A DNA stretch of 64,000 nucleotides from Lagopus muta (Eukaryota; Chordata; Aves; Galliformes; Phasianidae). Of the stretch, positions 58,501-64,000 are shown piece after piece (position 1 is the first letter of the stretch; each line of letters opens with the position of its first letter). Below the pieces are notes generated by a model, which was given only the letters and a program-made list of their open reading frames with translations, did no database searches and was not told the origin of the DNA. The position numbers and the translations under genes were made by a program. The DNA lies in NCBI RefSeq assembly GCF_023343835.1, contig NC_064447.1, positions 10,622,501 to 10,686,500 on the forward strand, given 5' to 3'.

Positions 58501-60450
58501 ACCTTCTGTCCACACAAAACCCAGCACTGGGAGCAGATACGAAAGAACAGAATGGGAGGTTAGAGTAAACACAATCCAAAAGCGATCCACAAATCAACAA
58601 ATCTGATTGGAGACTGCTGGCCTCAGTGAAAACATCTTGCTCCCTAATGACATGAAGTCGAGCAAGGGAAATACAGCAGCAAACCAAAAGTATGCTTGTT
58701 TCTTCCATCTATTTTTAATAGTAACAAGCATCTCTCATGCTAAGGGTACTTCTCTGCCCATGACAAGACGGGCACAGCAGTCAGTGTAGCTCTGTGGGTT
58801 AATTCTGAACTTCCTCATTCAGCTCTTGATTTAGAGATTATGGCACTACCTTTGCACTGACTACAGCACTCCACAGCAAGAATTCACCTTCCATTTCAAG
58901 GAAGGCTTTGTTTTTACGAGGATCACTGCTTGATGCTGGCTGTGTTCAAGGAAACAGGAGGTGCATCTGCTGACCTCTGGACTGCTAGAGGACAGGGAGG
59001 GCAGACGCAGAAAGCCAAGCATTTTTAACATGTTTTCCTATAAAGCATCCATTATTTTAGTTTATTTTCCACTGAACAACACTAGAAAGAAATGCCCTGC
59101 TAACCTTTAACTTTAAACAATCAAAAGATCACCCACCATCAGCTTCAGATAAAGAAAGATACGTTGTTCAGAGGGCTATATGCTACAATTGGGGTTTTCT
59201 TGGTAAGAAGCCTCCCTTCCCATTAAAAAAAGTTCCAGTAGATAATGACAAGTGATTAACATTCACTGCAGTTTTCACGTTACAAGTCTGCAGTGTTTTG
59301 ATGGCGTGCTGGTTACATAATCACAGCGAAAAAAGCACAGCATGGAAGAGAGTTAACTACTGTACCACCAAAGAGAGGTAGCAAATAATTGAGTCAGCAA
59401 ATATTTCACACTGAAGTTGGACTGGCATAAAGGAGGGGGAATTTCCGTGCTCCTACGTACCTGGATCCAAACATGAAGATGATGCATCTGAAGAGGTGCA
59501 GAAAATAGTTTTAGGAAGTCAAACTGCAATACTGTCTGTGAAATAAAAGTGATGTGTATGGATCTGTAACAACTATGAGTCCGCTTTCAAACACCCAGAG
59601 GAAGAGAATCAGCTTTGAGATAGAAGTTTGGAACGTGAACCAAGTCCTGGACCAAGAACCATCTTCCAAGGAACTTCATACTGTAAACTCAGTGGAGCTT
59701 TCTTTGTCTCAAATCCCCAAGAGCCACCTACAGTTCCAAAATCAAAATGTTTTCTGTGCAAGTAACACAGACTGCAGTTTTCTAAGAAGGAACAACAGAA
59801 AAATTCAACCCAATTCCAACCTGCCTAATGCACAGTTTAACTTGGTACTGCTGTCTTCATGGGCTGAACTGGAGGCAAATGCCCAGGAATTGTCATTCCA
59901 GCTTTTCAAACGTTTCTTCACCAGCAGTACTTCATATTGCAGCAGCTACACATGTGCTTACACTTCAGTGTCTCACTGATTTTATCCCCCTACTAACAAA
60001 ACATGCAAAACAAGCTTTACAAGAAGGACAAAAGAAGCAAAAACATTTACATTTTCAAGAATTCTTTAAAAGCTGCATGAAAAACCACTACTCCTCAGCC
60101 AGCAGATGCACAGCTTGCTGTTCTGCTGCAAACTAAACCACTCCCACATAAAGGCAGGCAAATTAAAACCTTCACCAAGAACCCTGAGACTAAGGTTTTC
60201 CTCATCACACATTTAGCACATCCCTGCTAAAGCTGGTTTCAGTGCCAACCTATCACCAGGCTCAAGCATCAAGGTAACTTCTCAGAACTGTATCTGACAT
60301 TCTGTTAATCTTTACTGGAAAGAAAACACACAGGATTTCTGTATGCAGATATCCCAAAAACCAAAGTATCTTACTTTTAAGAGCTGGTAAGAATGCTCCT
60401 CATATACATTAGTTAAATCTGTTAGCTTCTTCAGCAACCCATACTTGGCT

Positions 60451-60452
<2 letters not shown>

Positions 60453-60482
<30 letters not shown>
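60453..60482. repeat. Poly(A) run, 30 A
   Basis: Thirty consecutive A on the plus strand. The upstream sequence was not recognised as a LINE or processed gene copy. The longest homopolymer in the window. Confidence 0.9.
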
Positions 60483-60485
<3 letters not shown>

Positions 60486-63400
60486 ACTGAAAAAATAGAG
60501 GTACCCTAGCAATGGCCCAAACCAGTCAGTTTTGCTGAATATCTCCCTTCCCTTCCCATTACAGCTGCCTGGCATTCCTTAGGAGAAAAGATGTTCTGTC
60601 AACTAGTTTGTGTTTCCCTTTGCTGCAGCATCCTTCACCTGAAAGCAGGACTACAGCCTTGGGGCAAAATGTGCTTTGTAAAAAGAATCAGTATCCGCCC
60701 TTTCTAATCTTTACTAGCTGAAAAACATGCCCTGCAAGTTTTACCTACTCTCCAGTCCTTAGGAAAAAAGCAGGCCAGATTTTAGATTAGTTACCTCCAA
60801 AGTTGTCTTTTTATTTTCCTCCTGGGGAGGAAGACTGCAGACAAAGGCTGAAAATGAAGAGCCATAAGCCTTGAAGCAATCCATACACACTACAGCAGGA
60901 ATGGTGAATGGCATAGGCCAACACAGACACAAACTTCAGCCTTATAATGCTGGTTTAAAAAGAGCACACAATGGCATAATACTTTGGAAAAAATAAAAAC
61001 AGAAAACAACTGAACAAGCAACAGTAGAGGCCACAGCAGCGTACCACTAGTGCTACCTTCTGAAAAACACTGCTCTGTCCTCTTCATACTGACTAATAAA
61101 AAGCCTGCAAAGCTTTTGTTCTGTTTAAAATGTACTTCCTGGTTTACTCTAAGCTCAAGCCCACTGAAGTGCCAGTCCAAGTGCATTTGTCTTCATTGGT
61201 TTTCCTGGAAGGTGAGTGAAAGAACAGTTCGGACGCTGCGTGGCTGCTGCCTGCGCAGGTTGAGGCATCCCTGCTTTGGGCCAGCAGCTCTGAAAGCTGC
61301 TGAGTGCAGCAACACAGGAGAACTCTGCTCTTGCCAAAGCATGGCCAACAAAAAGCACAATGCCGTCTGCCAGGATAATGAACTGAGCAGCCTGAGTGAA
61401 TGCCCAGGAGAGGGTGGGATCACATGGCTGGAATTAAGGGACTGAACGAATACACAAGGGTGAAATAAAAGGAACGGATGATCCCCTGATGGAGGAAAGC
61501 TGTTTTCCTCAGCTGTAACATCTTCACCCTTAGCCAGAGACATACACAGCTGGTTCTTTTGCTTAAAGGACAGCATCAACCTGGAGAGAAGGAGGAGGGA
61601 AAAGACCAAAGTCTTCAGCAATGCTTTCATAAAAAATGCTTTTCAGTGACAAGACAACAAAACGTGAACAGGAAATGCATCTGCTCAAAGATGCTGTGAC
61701 TTCCTACCTGGCATTAGCTTTGGAAAATCAAGTGACATGCAGTCAAATGACTCTCAATACACAAAAAAGGTACTTTTTTTTTTGGAGAGAGATACTTATA
61801 TTTTATCTTGCTGAACAGGCAAAACTTTGAAAGGCCCCACAAGACGTTCTGAAAACAAATCTTTACAACCCACTGTGTAAATCACAACTTACGCTACAGA
61901 ATTCTTGAGAGATTCACCGTCACCTCTCATTTTTCCTAAAATCCCACTCGAGGTGCAATTTTTGTGGATATATTTATTTCAAATATAAACCCAGTACTGC
62001 TTACAAAGCAATCACTTAAATGTAAGTTAGTTAAAGATGAGTCAGAGCTAAGAATTTCACGCTGAATAAAACCAGCAGCCAGTACTCAGCCAAAGGCTTC
62101 AAAGCGCAATACCTCCCAGTTACCACTGCTTCTGCCCATGAACGGTCCACAAAGAACTTACAGAACTCTGAAGGATCACGAAGTGCTTCTAGAGAACCAG
62201 AAGTATTCTCCAGGTCCCCCTGTTCCTCCTCCCTTGCTACCTTCAGGCAGAAGCTCTGCTGCAGCATTTATTCCCATCCTGCTGCTGTCACATCCCATGC
62301 TCTGTGCTGCGCAGCTGCAGGACACCACCTGCTCCCACAGTGTGGCTGTTGGTTTTTGCAATCTCCCCCACGTCTCCCATTCATTCTGAAAAGGATATGC
62401 TCACTCTTCTGTAAAGGCTGTACCCTCTGCCTTCTAATCCCAGGTGGCTCCTGCTAATTACCCATGTGCCTTGGGAGTGTAATTCTTCCCATTGTTAATG
62501 TACCAATTTTTAGCCACAAAGTCACTTCACATGCTAATGAGAGACCAGCTGATCCCAAGCTCATACTTCATGTACTCAGGAGAACTCATCTTCTGGGGGT
62601 ACAAATGACAACAGAGGAAGAATGGCTTTGAAAAGTTGTGCCTGAATGATGCTGTATTACTTTCACTTCAACTCTGATTCTATAATAAAGAACTTGCTTG
62701 TTAACTCAAGCTTGATCATTGCCCTCACTTATTGAAGGCAGCATCTTCACAGAAAAGAGACTGAAAAATCCTATCTTCCTTTTATGCTGCTAGAAACTAA
62801 TGTAATGGTTGATTAGTCTAAGTTTTATATTGTTTTCCATACAGAAGTTTTGGTGTTTATAGGACACCAGAAACACCAACTTCAATCCCAAAATCATGAT
62901 GAGTATTTCTGAAGACTAGTCTAGGCCATGACACATTATTGCTACTGAAATAACACACAATACCTTTAAGAAATGTCTCCTTCCCCCCCTCCCTCTGCAT
63001 TCCTCACAATATTCCATCTTTTCACCCAAAAATGGTTGTGCCAGCACAGGGACAAAAGCAGCATGCTACAACACATGGATCACCAGAAGGTGTGAGAATG
63101 TCTTGAGCTCATCCTGCTACCAAAAAGCATATCATACGTTTATAGTACGAGTAGACCATACACTCTTCTTGAATATCTTTAAATATGGAAGTTCTGCATT
63201 TCAAGTCTAATAAGACAAGAGAACACAATGCATGCATTGTTAATATTTACCCCTGTGTAAGGATTTTGCATCATGGCTTTCAGGATGCAGACATTCAACA
63301 TTGCCACTTGCTTAATAATAAATTCCAATAAGTCACTTCTGAAATGCTTAGATGCAACACAGGGAACAGGTCTTCATCTAGATTCCAAAATGAAGGAATC

Positions 63401-64000
63401 AGTACAGCTCCTGTGGCCTGCACAGCACTGCTTGGTGTGAGTTTTCATCTGAAGAGCAATTTACTCCATTGCAAGATTTCAACCAAAATCAAAAGCTAGC
63501 ATTTTTGCTCACAGTTTCCTCTAAATGAATTACCAGTTCAATCCTCCATTATAACACACTCATTTCATGACCAAGTATTCTTCAGACAGATTTTATTATG
63601 CCAATGAAAGATGAATCCTGCAGCTGTACAGAGTTCACCAGCTCAGAAAAGCAGCACACACAAACACTGAGACGCACTGTGAGACTGCTAGAAATCTAGA
63701 ATTAAAGAAATTACTTTGTGCCAGAAGAGTTATGCCACAGAGCAGAACATTCACCCACACAAGTGTCACGTAAACATGCAGTAGAATATATTTTGTTGCA
63801 ATTTTTCTATCACTTGAGTGTGTTGTAGATATGAATAACATCGATTTTGATAAATGTTATTATTAGAGCTAGAAATCCCATGCAAGATCTTCATAAAGAA
63901 GCACATCCATCCGTTTATGTCATGTTTTGTCAGGGTTTTGGAGTCCCACCTCCTTCAGTTGTTATAGTAATACACTTGCCATCTACAAATGCTGAAATTA

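Larger units (their letters stand above)
48770..64000 (-). other. USP22: USP22 intron 4, partial, more than 15 kb
   Basis: I searched the minus strand for the expected exon 4 (FSTWEPTKRELELL region), exon 3 (CQDYIYDKD) and exon 2 (CLYCVFFGCF) and found none, so the intron probably reaches the right edge. It includes a LINE relic (55140-55500) and an A30 run. The longest open frame (141 codons, plus strand, 59554-59979) shows no known domain. Confidence 0.65.

Noticed and set aside
59554..59979. 141-codon plus-strand open frame in USP22 intron 4
   Set aside because: No domain, no retrocopy features and no resemblance to a transposon protein that I know; chance frame.

Overview
The window is vertebrate nuclear DNA, almost certainly from a bird and probably a galliform such as chicken. 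The evidence is the many fragments of CR1 LINEs carrying the avian-type 3' tail (ATTCTRTG-like octamers), the low repeat density, the short GC-rich introns in the left third, and three recognisable vertebrate genes split by GT-AG introns. It is not prokaryotic. Nearly all open frames longer than 60 codons are chance ORFs in introns and spacers.

Layout. (1) Positions 1-9501, minus strand: the 5' end of MPRIP (myosin phosphatase Rho-interacting protein). Coding exon 1 (9382-9501), exon 2 (3326-3403) and exon 3 (2469-2534) are present and the rest of the gene lies left of the window. Intron 1 holds a striking 57-bp/19-bp higher-order tandem repeat at about 8600-9265. A CpG-island promoter covers about 9480-10260. 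(2) Positions 9502-17090: a GC-rich spacer between divergent genes, with an orphan CpG island (about 13480-13880), CR1 debris and a candidate B-cell-type promoter (octamer plus TATA-like box) at about 15890-16053. (3) Positions 17091-19954, plus strand: TNFRSF13B (TACI), four coding exons giving a complete 259-residue receptor if translation starts at 17091, with a candidate poly(A) signal at 20658. (4) Positions 20664 to about 24440: the spacer between the tail-to-tail genes TNFRSF13B and USP22. (5) Positions from about 24440 to 64000, minus strand: USP22. Nine coding exons (equivalent to human exons 5-13) lie between 25013 and 48769. They encode the whole catalytic domain, about 352 residues, with Cys, His and Asp of the triad visible. 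Exons 1-4 (N-terminal zinc-finger part) were not found, and 48770-64000 appears to be one very long intron.

The genes are not an operon and need not act together. MPRIP is a cytoskeletal scaffold, TACI is a B-cell receptor for BAFF and APRIL, and USP22 is the deubiquitinase of the SAGA co-activator. What is notable is gene order. MPRIP-TNFRSF13B head-to-head is the human arrangement and TNFRSF13B-USP22 adjacency is, as I recall, the mouse arrangement, so this window shows both adjacencies at once. I found no undescribed biological system. The most interesting signals are the 19/57-bp repeat, the octamer promoter upstream of TACI, the two extra cysteines in TACI CRD1 and the orphan CpG island.
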